Positions 6,033-12,074 of a stretch of 12,074 bases of DNA are shown here, one piece after another. Every line of letters begins with the position of its first letter. Position 1 is the stretch's first letter. The DNA comes from an uncultured Collinsella sp. (GTDB taxonomy: Bacteria; Actinomycetota; Coriobacteriia; Coriobacteriales; Coriobacteriaceae): positions 1-12,074 of the forward strand of contig CABUZD010000045.1 of assembly GCA_902495945.1 (NCBI GenBank), read 5' to 3'. The notes under the pieces were generated by a model, which saw nothing but the letters and a program-made list of their open reading frames with translations, did no database searches and was not told where the DNA came from. The translations under genes were made by a program, and so were the position numbers.

Positions 6033-6066
6033 CGGCAGAACGGCCCCTGCCGGCTCCTGCTAGACT
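6033..6066 (+). promoter_or_regulatory. Leader of the nuclease gene: inverted repeat and possible extended -10
   Basis: CGGCAG (6033-6038) and CTGCCG (6047-6052) form a 6-bp inverted repeat just upstream of TGCTAGACT (6058-6066), which fits an extended -10. The -35 position is poor. Predicted start near 6073, with AGGAG at 6090-6094 before the ATG at 6100. The inverted repeat could be an operator. Confidence 0.33.
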
Positions 6067-6099
6067 GGTAGATTCCCAACCGTCCATCCAGGAGCCTCA

Positions 6100-7083
6100 A
6101 TGTCGCGCAAGCCCGCCTACAAGCAAATACTTTCCATCGGCACCACCGTGGTGCTAGGGTTTGCGCTGTTTACGGGATCGCTTGACGGGGCGCCCAAGCT
6201 GCTGTCGCCGCAAAGTGATGAACAGGCGGCAGCTCTGGCCGAAAAACAAAATGAAAGTCCCAGCCGCACCGACGACGAGGCAGACCTGGTTGCCCGGCTC
6301 GAATCGGGAACAGCGAGCTCCTCGGACCCTCAAAATAGCCAAGACTCTGGCGATGGCTCTGAATCCGCCGCAATTGACACCGGTGATGACACTTCCACAG
6401 ACAGCGCCGCCACCCCCATCGACGAGGTCGAAAACCCCGATCTCCACCGCGCCCGCGGCGTATATCTCAGCAGCATTCCCGACTACGCCGGCAACCCCTA
6501 CGTTGCCCTGCGCGCCGACAGCACGCACGCATTAGGCACACCGTCATTCACGCTCGATGAATACGAGCGCGCCACCGAAGAGGGCTGCTTTAAGAAATTC
6601 TCCAAGCTCGACAGCTTGGGCCGCGCCCGCAAAGCGCTCGCCTGCGTAGGTCCCGAGTCGCTCGGACAGGGAAAGCGCGGCGACATCTCGCGCATCCATC
6701 CTGCCGGTTGGCACCAGCAGCGCTACGACTTTATTCCAGGCCAGAGCCTCTACAACCGCTGCCACCTTATCGCCTGGTCACTCTGCGGCGAGAACGCCAA
6801 TCGCAAGAATCTCCTCACCGGCACGCGTTATCTCAACGAGACGGGTATGCTGCCGTTTGAAGAGCAGATCCTCAACTATATTCGTGATACGGGCAACCAC
6901 GTGCTCTACCGCGTCACGCCCATGTATAACGAAGAGGAACTTGTCTGCCGCGGTGTGCGCCTTGAGGCGCAATCGGTCGAGGACCACGGCAAGACCCTCT
7001 GTTTCCACGTATACTGCTACAACCTGCAGCCGCACGTGCAGATCGACTACGCCACCGGCCGCAATCAGGCCTCGGGAGACTAG
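6100..7083 (+). CDS. Exported DNA/RNA non-specific endonuclease
   Basis: This is a beta-beta-alpha-metal nuclease of the DNA/RNA non-specific endonuclease family, similar in style to streptococcal secreted DNases. The catalytic block is YNRCHLIAWSLCG (218-230) with H222 as general base, then ENANRKNLLTGTRYLN (231-246), which supplies the metal-binding asparagine. GMLPFEEQILNYI (249-261) is also typical. An N-terminal hydrophobic segment (about 10-27) behind K4/K8 is a signal peptide or membrane anchor, so it acts outside the membrane. Residues about 38-112 are an acidic Ser/Asp/Glu-rich linker of low complexity. The protein has 327 aa; the usual DRGH is NRCH here. AGGAG 5 nt upstream fixes the start. 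No immunity gene is next to it, so a nutritional or DNA-degrading role is more likely than a toxin. It stands alone and is convergent with the EF-G-like gene. Confidence 0.88.
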   Translation: MSRKPAYKQILSIGTTVVLGFALFTGSLDGAPKLLSPQSDEQAAALAEKQNESPSRTDDEADLVARLESGTASSSDPQNSQDSGDGSESAAIDTGDDTSTDSAATPIDEVENPDLHRARGVYLSSIPDYAGNPYVALRADSTHALGTPSFTLDEYERATEEGCFKKFSKLDSLGRARKALACVGPESLGQGKRGDISRIHPAGWHQQRYDFIPGQSLYNRCHLIAWSLCGENANRKNLLTGTRYLNETGMLPFEEQILNYIRDTGNHVLYRVTPMYNEEELVCRGVRLEAQSVEDHGKTLCFHVYCYNLQPHVQIDYATGRNQASGD

Positions 7084-7141
7084 GGCCGACCAAGCTGCCC
7101 CGAACCTAACATGATCCGTTTTCCTCTGTCCCCCAGGGATC

Positions 7142-7177
7142 AAAAAGGGCCGCCCTGGGTTACCCAGAGCGGCCCTT
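7142..7177 (-). terminator. Intrinsic terminator of the EF-G-like gene
   Basis: AAGGGCCGC.CTGGG (7145-7159) pairs with CCCAG.GCGGCCCTT (7163-7177), 14 of 15 pairs, with a TTA loop. On the minus strand TTTTT (7142-7146) comes at the stem base, as expected for the EF-G-like gene ending at 7212. It may also stop plus-strand transcription from the nuclease gene, though the T-tract there is poor. Confidence 0.85.
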
Positions 7178-7211
7178 GCATCGGCATGCATGTTGCAGGC
7201 AACGCCACACG

Positions 7212-9287
7212 CTACTTGGCGCGACCCTCCTCATAGCGCTCGACCAGCTTGGCCTGAACATCGTAGGGAACCTGCTCGTAGCCAGCGGGCTTCATGGTAA
7301 AGTCACCCGTGCCGCGCGTGATAGAGCGCAGGCGCGTCGAGTAATCCGTCAGCTCGGCGAGAGGTGCCTGGGCAATGACCACGGTGTCGCCGCGCTCATC
7401 GGTCTCCATGCCCGTCACGCGACCGCGCGATGCCGAGATGTCACCCATCACGGCGCCGGCGTAGCTCTCGGGGATAGTCACCGTGATTTCCTCGATGGGC
7501 TCCAGCACCACTGGGTCGGCATCGGCACATGCCTTGCGCAGGCCGATGCGAGCCGCCGCGCGGAACGCCATCTCGTTGGAGTCGACGCTGTGATACGAGC
7601 CGTCGTACACAGCCACGCGAATGCCCGTGAGCGGATAGCCGGCAATAATACCGTCCTTCATGGTCTCCTGGACACCCTTGTCCACGGCGGGGATGAGCGA
7701 GCGCGGGATGCGACCACCCACGACTTCATCCACAAACTCGTAGCCGTCGCTCGTGCCGTCGGGCCCAATGAGCGGCTCAACGCGCAGCCAGCAGTCGCCA
7801 TACTGGCCGGCACCGCCGGTCTGCTTCTTGTGGCGACCCTGGGCGCTCGCCGTGCGGCGGATGGTCTCGCGATACGGAATGCGGATCGGCACGCTCTTGG
7901 CCACGACCTTGGTGCGATCCTCCAAACGGTTAAGCAACACCGAAACCTGCGCCTCACCAACGGCGGAGATAATGGTCTGGCCGGTCTCCTCGTCGCGGTC
8001 GATGCTCATGGTCGGATCGGCCTTGCAGGCCTTCTCGATAAACGTGTAGAGCTTCTCTTCGTCGCCGCGATTCTCGGCCTCGATGGCAATGCGGTACTGC
8101 GAGTTGGGGAACTTAAACGCCGCAGCCTCGACCTTGCCGGTAATCGAGAGCGTATCGCCCGTCTCGGCCGCCAGCTTGGGTGCCACGATAATGTCGCCGG
8201 CATAGGCGTGACCGACCTCGGTCATGTCGCGGCCGCACATCACATACAGGTGAGCCAGACGGTCGCCCTTGCGGGTACGCGCGTTGATCAGCTCAAGACC
8301 CGGCTCAAGCGTGCCCGTCAGCACCTTGATAAAGCTGATGCGACCCTGCTGCTGATCGGCCAGGGTCTTAAACACAAACGCCACCGGGCGGTCATCGTCA
8401 CTCGAGATTTTGAGCGAATCACCGTCGATGAGCGGCATCTCGCCGTAGTCCGTCGGCGCCGGGAAGTATGTGGCGATGTCGTCCATCAGCGAGTTGACGC
8501 CCTGCTCCTTAATGCAATCGCCCGCAAAGACCGGCACAAAGATACGCTCGGCAATCGCCTTCGACAGCAGGCCTTCAAGCTCCTCCTGCGTCAGCGTCTC
8601 CTCGCCTTCCAAGTACTTCATCATCAGCTCATCGTCGGCCTCGGCCACCAACTCGCACAGATGGTCATGGGCCTCCTCGGCCTGGGCACGATACTCCTCG
8701 GGAATCTCCGACTCAACGGCTTCGGTGCCGTTGCAGTGGCGTGCCTTCATGCGCACCAGGTCGATGATGCCGTCAAAGTCCTCGCCCTCGCCCCAGGGAA
8801 GGGTCACGGCGCCTAGGCGCGTGCCAAAGCGCTCCTGCAGCAGGTCCATCGTGGTCGCAAAGCTGGCCTCGGAGCGCGACAGGCGGTTTACGAACACCGC
8901 ACGCGCCAGGCGCAGGTCCTCGGCGGCATACCAGAGCTTAACCGTCGTAGGCTGCGGGCCGGCCTCGGCGTCGACCACAAACAGAGCCGTCTCGCAGACG
9001 CTCATCGCGGCAAAGGCGTCGCCGATAAAATCGGGGTAGCACGGGGCATCGAGCACATTGATGCGCGCGCCCTTCCAGTCGATCGGCGCGATGGTTGTCG
9101 AGATGGAGAATGAACGCTTGACCTCTTCAGGGTCATAGTCGAGCGTAGGCTTGGTGCCGTCGTGGCCGCCCAGGCGGGCGGTCTTGCCGGAAAGGTGGAG
9201 CATGGCTTCGGCGAGTGAAGTCTTGCCCACCCCGCCTTGGCCTACGAGCACCACGTTCCTTACGTTACCGGTCTTGGGAGCACCCAT
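7212..9287 (-). CDS. Elongation factor G-like protein (EF-G2 type)
   Basis: This 691-aa protein has the five-domain EF-G layout: GTPase domain (about 8-285), domain II (295-385), III (395-465), IV (470-600) with GRHKKQTGGAGQYGD (484-498), and V (605-690). The P-loop is intact (GQGGVGKTS, 16-24). The other GTP motifs deviate: G3 (DxxG, normally DTPG) reads DAPCYPDF with Cys83 in place of Gly, and G4 (NKxD) reads NRLSR (134-138) with no Asp. GTP hydrolysis or guanine specificity may therefore be weak or changed. It belongs with the EF-G-like proteins found beside true EF-G in actinobacteria and Clostridia, whose role (possibly ribosome recycling or stress) is not settled. The start at 9287 follows AAGGAGG, a near-perfect ribosome binding site. 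It is a single-gene unit with its own terminator; no rpsL, rpsG or tuf neighbours, unlike canonical fusA. Confidence 0.88.
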   Translation of the reverse strand: MGAPKTGNVRNVVLVGQGGVGKTSLAEAMLHLSGKTARLGGHDGTKPTLDYDPEEVKRSFSISTTIAPIDWKGARINVLDAPCYPDFIGDAFAAMSVCETALFVVDAEAGPQPTTVKLWYAAEDLRLARAVFVNRLSRSEASFATTMDLLQERFGTRLGAVTLPWGEGEDFDGIIDLVRMKARHCNGTEAVESEIPEEYRAQAEEAHDHLCELVAEADDELMMKYLEGEETLTQEELEGLLSKAIAERIFVPVFAGDCIKEQGVNSLMDDIATYFPAPTDYGEMPLIDGDSLKISSDDDRPVAFVFKTLADQQQGRISFIKVLTGTLEPGLELINARTRKGDRLAHLYVMCGRDMTEVGHAYAGDIIVAPKLAAETGDTLSITGKVEAAAFKFPNSQYRIAIEAENRGDEEKLYTFIEKACKADPTMSIDRDEETGQTIISAVGEAQVSVLLNRLEDRTKVVAKSVPIRIPYRETIRRTASAQGRHKKQTGGAGQYGDCWLRVEPLIGPDGTSDGYEFVDEVVGGRIPRSLIPAVDKGVQETMKDGIIAGYPLTGIRVAVYDGSYHSVDSNEMAFRAAARIGLRKACADADPVVLEPIEEITVTIPESYAGAVMGDISASRGRVTGMETDERGDTVVIAQAPLAELTDYSTRLRSITRGTGDFTMKPAGYEQVPYDVQAKLVERYEEGRAK

Positions 9288-9523
9288 GATGACCTCCTTG
9301 CAGGGCCGCGCGCAATGCGCGACGCCAACGGGGAGAGTTCGCGGTCGGTGCCATCCCGGGAGCAGCATGGTCGGCAGCCGAGCCGACTCACCCTCCAAAT
9401 GTCCTATGCCACCACCCTACCCTCACGGGCGACCGTCCATGCACACCTTTCGGCGCACGTATGAATACAGGCGGCGAGAGGAAGAGACAGGCTTGTGAGG
9501 CGATTATTGAACCCCGTCGATGT
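9288..9523 (-). promoter_or_regulatory. Leader and upstream region of the EF-G-like gene
   Basis: About 236 bp with no gene. Just upstream of the ribosome binding site a GC-rich hairpin CGCGC-AAT-GCGCG (9309-9321) would form in the leader, and GTCGGC/GCCGAC (9370-9375, 9382-9387) forms another. No convincing -10/-35 pair stands out; TATTCA-like sequence around 9461-9466 is the best weak candidate. An open frame extends the EF-G-like gene upstream to 9398, but lacks family similarity and a better ribosome binding site. Confidence 0.3.
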
Positions 9524-9564
9524 AAACAAAAAGCCGCCACAGACCGTAAGACCTGCGGCGGCTT
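9524..9564 (-). terminator. Intrinsic terminator of the amino-acid ABC operon
   Basis: AAGCCGCC-CAG (9531-9542) pairs with CTG-GGCGGCTT (9553-9564), one mismatch inside. On the minus strand it is followed by TTTTTGTTT (9524-9532). It begins 34 nt after the stop of the ATPase gene, the last gene of the operon. Confidence 0.88.
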
Positions 9565-9597
9565 CGCCTCAATTAATAGTTGAGTAAATACCTGAGC

Positions 9598-10362
9598 CTA
9601 TCCCTCTATGCGGCTCAAGAACTCACGCGTGCGCTGCTCGCGCGGATGGTCGATAACCTGCTCGGCAGGCCCCTCCTCGACAATGCGGCCGCCGTCCATA
9701 AAGACCACACGGTCGGCAACATCGCGCGCAAACTGCATCGCGTGGGTCACGATCACCATCGTCATGTTCTGCGCAGCGAGGTCCTTAATGACACGCAGCA
9801 CCTCAGCCGTCAGCTCGGGATCGAGCGCCGAGGTCGGCTCGTCAAAGAACAAGATCTCCGGGTCGAGCGCCAAGGCGCGGGCAATACTCACGCGCTGCTG
9901 CTGACCGCCCGAAAGCTCACACGGAACCTTGTTCTCGTTGCCCACAAGCCCCATCTGAGCAATCAATTCATGCGCACGAGCTTCCGCCTGCTCGCGCGGG
10001 CGCTTAAGCACGCGGATCGGCGCGTCGATGATGTTTTTCATCACGGTATAGTGCGGGAACAGATTGTAGTTCTGGAACACCAGACCAAACCGCGAGCGCG
10101 CCTGTTTAGGTACATCGCCCTTTGCGTACACCGCGCCCGAACCCGCATCCGTCGCGACGGCAAGATCGCCAAATGAGAGCGAGCCTCCGTCGAGTGTCTC
10201 GAGCAGCGTGGCACAGCGCAGCAGCGTGGACTTGCCGCCACCTGAAGGCCCGATAATCGCCACGACCTCGCCACGCTTCACCTCAAGCGAAATATCCTTG
10301 AGCACCTCATTGCCGCCAAACGCCTTGCGCGCGCTTTCGATTTTCATCACTGAGTTAGTCAT
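9598..10362 (-). CDS. Amino-acid ABC transporter, ATP-binding protein
   Basis: This is the cytoplasmic ATPase of a polar amino-acid importer (HisP/GlnQ type). Of its 254 aa, Walker A is GPSGGGKST (38-46), the Q-loop is QNYNLF (Q97), the ABC signature is LSGGQQQR (150-157), Walker B is ILFFDEP with E175, the D-loop is SALD (178-181) and the switch is H207 in VTHAM. The C-terminal EEGPAEQVIDHPREQRTREFLSRI is characteristic of this subfamily. I chose the ATG at 10362, which overlaps the permease stop by 8 nt and implies translational coupling; ribosome binding is weak (AAGAAGCTGGA). An alternative ATG at 10347 would drop five residues and has no better site. Last gene of the three-gene operon. 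Confidence 0.93.
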   Translation of the reverse strand: MTNSVMKIESARKAFGGNEVLKDISLEVKRGEVVAIIGPSGGGKSTLLRCATLLETLDGGSLSFGDLAVATDAGSGAVYAKGDVPKQARSRFGLVFQNYNLFPHYTVMKNIIDAPIRVLKRPREQAEARAHELIAQMGLVGNENKVPCELSGGQQQRVSIARALALDPEILFFDEPTSALDPELTAEVLRVIKDLAAQNMTMVIVTHAMQFARDVADRVVFMDGGRIVEEGPAEQVIDHPREQRTREFLSRIEG

Positions 10363-11008
10363 GATAATAGTCCAGCTTCTTTTCGGCGGCGCCCAGCAGC
10401 ATCTCGACCACAAAGTTAAAGATCCAGTAGATCAGCGCCGCGATCGCAAACGGCACCATACTCACCTGCGAGGCGACCAGCGCCTTGGCCGTCGAGAACA
10501 TCTCACCCACGCCAATGGCAAACGCCAGCGACGTGTCCTTGACCAGCGTGATGATCTCGTTGCCCATCGCCGGCAGAATACGCTTGGCGACCTGCGGCAT
10601 CACGATATACAGAAACGTCTGTATGCGCGAGTAGCCCAGCACCTCGGCAGCCTCGTATTGACCGCGCGGAATGGACTGCAGGCCCGAACGATAGATCTCG
10701 GCAAAATAGCCGGCATAGTTGATGATGAACGCCACAACGCACGCCGTCCACTTGGAATCGGGCGTGAGCGAAATGCCAAACACGTAGTACGGGGCAAAGT
10801 AGATGGCAAACATCTGCAGCATGAGCGGCGTGCCGCGCATGACCGAAATGTAGATGCGCGCAATCCAGCGAAGCGGCGCGATTTTGCTCATGCGCATAAA
10901 CGCCACGGGGATTCCCAGCGGAATCGACCCCAGCAGTGTCAGCACAAACAACTGCAAACTGACCAAGAATCCCTGGCCAAGCATCTGCATCATGACCTGA
11001 ATAGACAT
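10355..11008 (-). CDS. Amino-acid ABC transporter, permease protein
   Basis: This 217-aa inner-membrane permease belongs to the HisM/GlnP type (BPD_transp_1). It shows hydrophobic segments near 10-35, 53-75, 88-108 and toward 180-205, and the cytoplasmic EAA loop EAAEVLGYSRIQTFLYIVMP that contacts the ATPase. Only one permease gene is present, so it probably works as a homodimer with two copies of the ATPase. The ATG at 11008 shares its A with the stop codon of the binding-protein gene (TAATG), so translation is coupled; a TTG 15 nt upstream is a less likely start. It overlaps the ATPase gene by 8 nt. Confidence 0.94.
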   Translation of the reverse strand: MSIQVMMQMLGQGFLVSLQLFVLTLLGSIPLGIPVAFMRMSKIAPLRWIARIYISVMRGTPLMLQMFAIYFAPYYVFGISLTPDSKWTACVVAFIINYAGYFAEIYRSGLQSIPRGQYEAAEVLGYSRIQTFLYIVMPQVAKRILPAMGNEIITLVKDTSLAFAIGVGEMFSTAKALVASQVSMVPFAIAALIYWIFNFVVEMLLGAAEKKLDYYHD

Positions 11009-11868
11009 TACTTGAGCACCCAATTATCGAAAGATAGACCATAGCTTGAATACTTATCGCACAGGTCCTTGACCGTGCCGTCCTCATAGAGTGCCTTGAG
11101 CGACTCGGTCACGGCGTCGGCCGACTTGGTGTCGCCCTTCTTAAAGCCGACGGCGTAGTGCTCGCTGGACAGCGGCTCATCAAGCTGCGTATAGGCATCG
11201 GGCTTGGCGGCAAGCTGATACTGGGCAATCGAAAGGTCGCAAGCCACGGCATCGACCGCGCCGCTCTCGAGCTGCATAAAGGCCGTGTTGTACTCGCCGA
11301 TCGTGTCGAGCGTGGCAAACGTCGCCGCCAGATCCTTCTGGTCACCCTCGAGTACATCCTGCGCAGCGGAATCGGTCTGGGTAATCACGGTCTTGCCGGC
11401 AAGATCGTCCCAGCCTTTGATGCCCGCATCCTTCTTTACCACCAGCACCTGCTCGTTGAGCATGTACGGCTCGGAGAACGTGTAGTCGTCCTCGCGACCC
11501 TCCATGGTAAAGCCGTTCCAGATGCAGTTGATGGCGCCGGAGTTGAGCAGCGTGTCCTTGGCATCCCAATCGATGGCCTCGTATTTGACCTCCCAGCCCT
11601 GCTTATCGGCAACAGCCTTGGCCAAATCGAGATCAAAGCCGGTGTACTCGCCATCGTCGCCCACAAAGCCGTACGGAGGATAGGACTTATCAAAGCCCAC
11701 CACGAGCTTCTTGGACTCCGCAGCGCCCTTCACGTCCTTGGCTGCAGCAGAACCGGCAGCGGAGCCCTTGCCGGCACCACCGCCGCAACCGACAAGACCA
11801 AGGCCAAGCACCGTAGCGAGCGAGCCGGCTAGACCAACAAACTGACGACGAGACATATCGGTATTCAT
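11008..11868 (-). CDS. Amino-acid ABC transporter, substrate-binding lipoprotein
   Basis: This solute-binding protein of family 3 (SBP_bac_3) captures a polar amino acid outside the membrane and hands it to the permease. The 286-aa precursor begins with a Tat-like signal: SRRQFVGLAG (6-15), a hydrophobic run, and a lipobox ending in Cys28 (LVGC), so it is probably folded before export and then lipid-anchored. A Gly/Ala/Ser-rich spacer follows. The ligand domain has KLVVGFDKSYPPYGFV, GFDLDLAKAVA and the family signature further on. Specificity (Arg, Gln, cystine or others) cannot be told. AAGGGGG 6 nt before the ATG at 11868 fixes the start; an in-frame ATG at 11889 adds seven residues with no such site, and one at 11856 is internal. 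First gene of the operon. Confidence 0.94.
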   Translation of the reverse strand: MNTDMSRRQFVGLAGSLATVLGLGLVGCGGGAGKGSAAGSAAAKDVKGAAESKKLVVGFDKSYPPYGFVGDDGEYTGFDLDLAKAVADKQGWEVKYEAIDWDAKDTLLNSGAINCIWNGFTMEGREDDYTFSEPYMLNEQVLVVKKDAGIKGWDDLAGKTVITQTDSAAQDVLEGDQKDLAATFATLDTIGEYNTAFMQLESGAVDAVACDLSIAQYQLAAKPDAYTQLDEPLSSEHYAVGFKKGDTKSADAVTESLKALYEDGTVKDLCDKYSSYGLSFDNWVLK

Positions 11869-11886
11869 GGTATTCCCCCTTGATGG

Positions 11887-11940
11887 CACTTTAGTTAGGT
11901 AAAGTGAGTCATGTAACGTTCAGAATCATACACTTTAGTG
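11887..11940. promoter_or_regulatory. CACTTTA/TAAAGTG operator-like repeats of the ABC operon
   Basis: CACTTTA-gttagg-TAAAGTG (11887-11906) is a perfect 7-bp inverted repeat between the predicted transcription start and the ribosome binding site. A second copy, CACTTTAGTG (11931-11940), sits between the -10 and -35 boxes. Binding at both would block the promoter, so an amino-acid-responsive repressor is likely. I do not recognise the motif as a known regulator's box. Confidence 0.5.
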
Positions 11941-11953
11941 AGATGGAGTACAA
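11925..11953 (-). promoter_or_regulatory. Promoter of the amino-acid ABC operon
   Basis: On the minus strand TTGTAC (11948-11953) and TATGAT (11925-11930) are separated by 17 bp. The -10 matches TATAAT at five of six positions. Predicted start near 11918 gives a leader of about 50 nt, too short for a T-box or other riboswitch. Confidence 0.6.
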
Positions 11954-11987
11954 GGGAGGGCTTGCCCGCCGCGTGAGGGGTGTGGGG

Positions 11988-12074
11988 GTTAAGTTTCCTG
12001 CTCTACAGTCCTGCTCACGACGGAGGCCACATTAAGTGGCCTCCTGTTCGTGCGGAACTCGCGATAAACTTAAC
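11988..12074. repeat. Nested inverted repeat at the right edge of the window
   Basis: GTTAAGTTT (11988-11996) and AAACTTAAC (12066-12074) are perfect 9-bp inverted repeats. Between them lies a strong hairpin, GGAGGCCAC-attaa-GTGGCCTCC (12022-12044), with outer arms CACGA/TCGTG (12016-12020, 12048-12052). The inner hairpin may be a terminator, but no clear T-tract follows on either strand. The structure may continue past the window. Confidence 0.5.

Larger units (their letters stand above)
5336..6099. other. Gene-poor, AT-richer accessory stretch
   Basis: About 760 bp without an intact gene. It contains two direct copies of the 49-bp repeat (5401-5449, 5896-5944), a decayed minus-strand coding fragment with a dense TTAGAGAGA/TCTCTCTAA motif cluster between them, an 8-bp inverted repeat AGTCGCCC/GGGCGACT (5461-5468, 5504-5511), and at the right end the leader of the nuclease gene. 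Its lower GC and debris suggest foreign DNA undergoing loss. I see nothing in 5340-5400. Confidence 0.7.

Noticed and set aside
7176..8816. Long plus-strand open frame (546 codons) opposite the EF-G-like gene
   Set aside because: It is antisense to a well-supported gene, starts inside the terminator hairpin, and its His/Leu/Arg/Ala-rich translation has no domain.
11869..11918. Riboswitch or T-box before the ABC operon
   Set aside because: The leader is only about 50 nt and is filled by an inverted repeat at the DNA level; no antiterminator or specifier structure.

Overview
The window looks like chromosomal DNA of a high-GC, Gram-positive gut actinobacterium of the Coriobacteriia, most likely Collinsella or a close relative. 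This is an inference from protein style, the GC-rich third codon positions, strong AGGAGG-type ribosome binding sites and the type of intergenic repeats; there is no rRNA or other taxonomic marker here.

Layout: (1) 142-1989, minus: glmS, glucosamine-6-phosphate synthase, with a promoter and an operator-like inverted repeat upstream. (2) 1990-2301: divergent glmS/lacI control region carrying two palindromic intergenic repeats, a lacI promoter and a candidate autoregulatory operator. (3) 2302-3414, plus: a LacI-family regulator. It converges through a shared bidirectional terminator with (4) 3528-4178, minus, a HAD-superfamily phosphatase/phosphoglucomutase-like enzyme. (5) 4346-5224, plus: larE, an ATP-dependent sulfur transferase of nickel-pincer cofactor synthesis. 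(6) 5225-6099: about 870 bp without an intact gene. It holds two hairpins behind larE, two further copies of the 49-bp repeat, and between them a decayed C-terminal fragment (minus strand) that resembles a winged-helix AlbA_2/AAA_4-type protein and is full of TTAGAGAGA/TCTCTCTAA motifs. (7) 6100-7083, plus: an exported or membrane-anchored DNA/RNA non-specific endonuclease. (8) 7212-9287, minus: an elongation-factor-G-like protein with altered GTPase motifs. (9) 9598-11868, minus: a compact amino-acid ABC transporter operon (Tat-type lipoprotein binding protein, permease, ATPase) whose genes overlap end to start, with a clear promoter, an operator-like repeat and a terminator. (10) 11988-12074: a nested inverted-repeat structure at the window edge.

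The genes are mostly separate transcription units of housekeeping and nutrient-uptake function; only the ABC transporter is a clear operon. I did not find a coherent new multi-gene system. The most notable signals are the 49-bp repeat family (two copies identical over 49 bp), the decayed repeat-rich gene fragment between two of its copies, the substituted G3 and G4 motifs in the EF-G-like protein, and several candidate operators that would tie glmS, lacI and the ABC operon to specific regulators.
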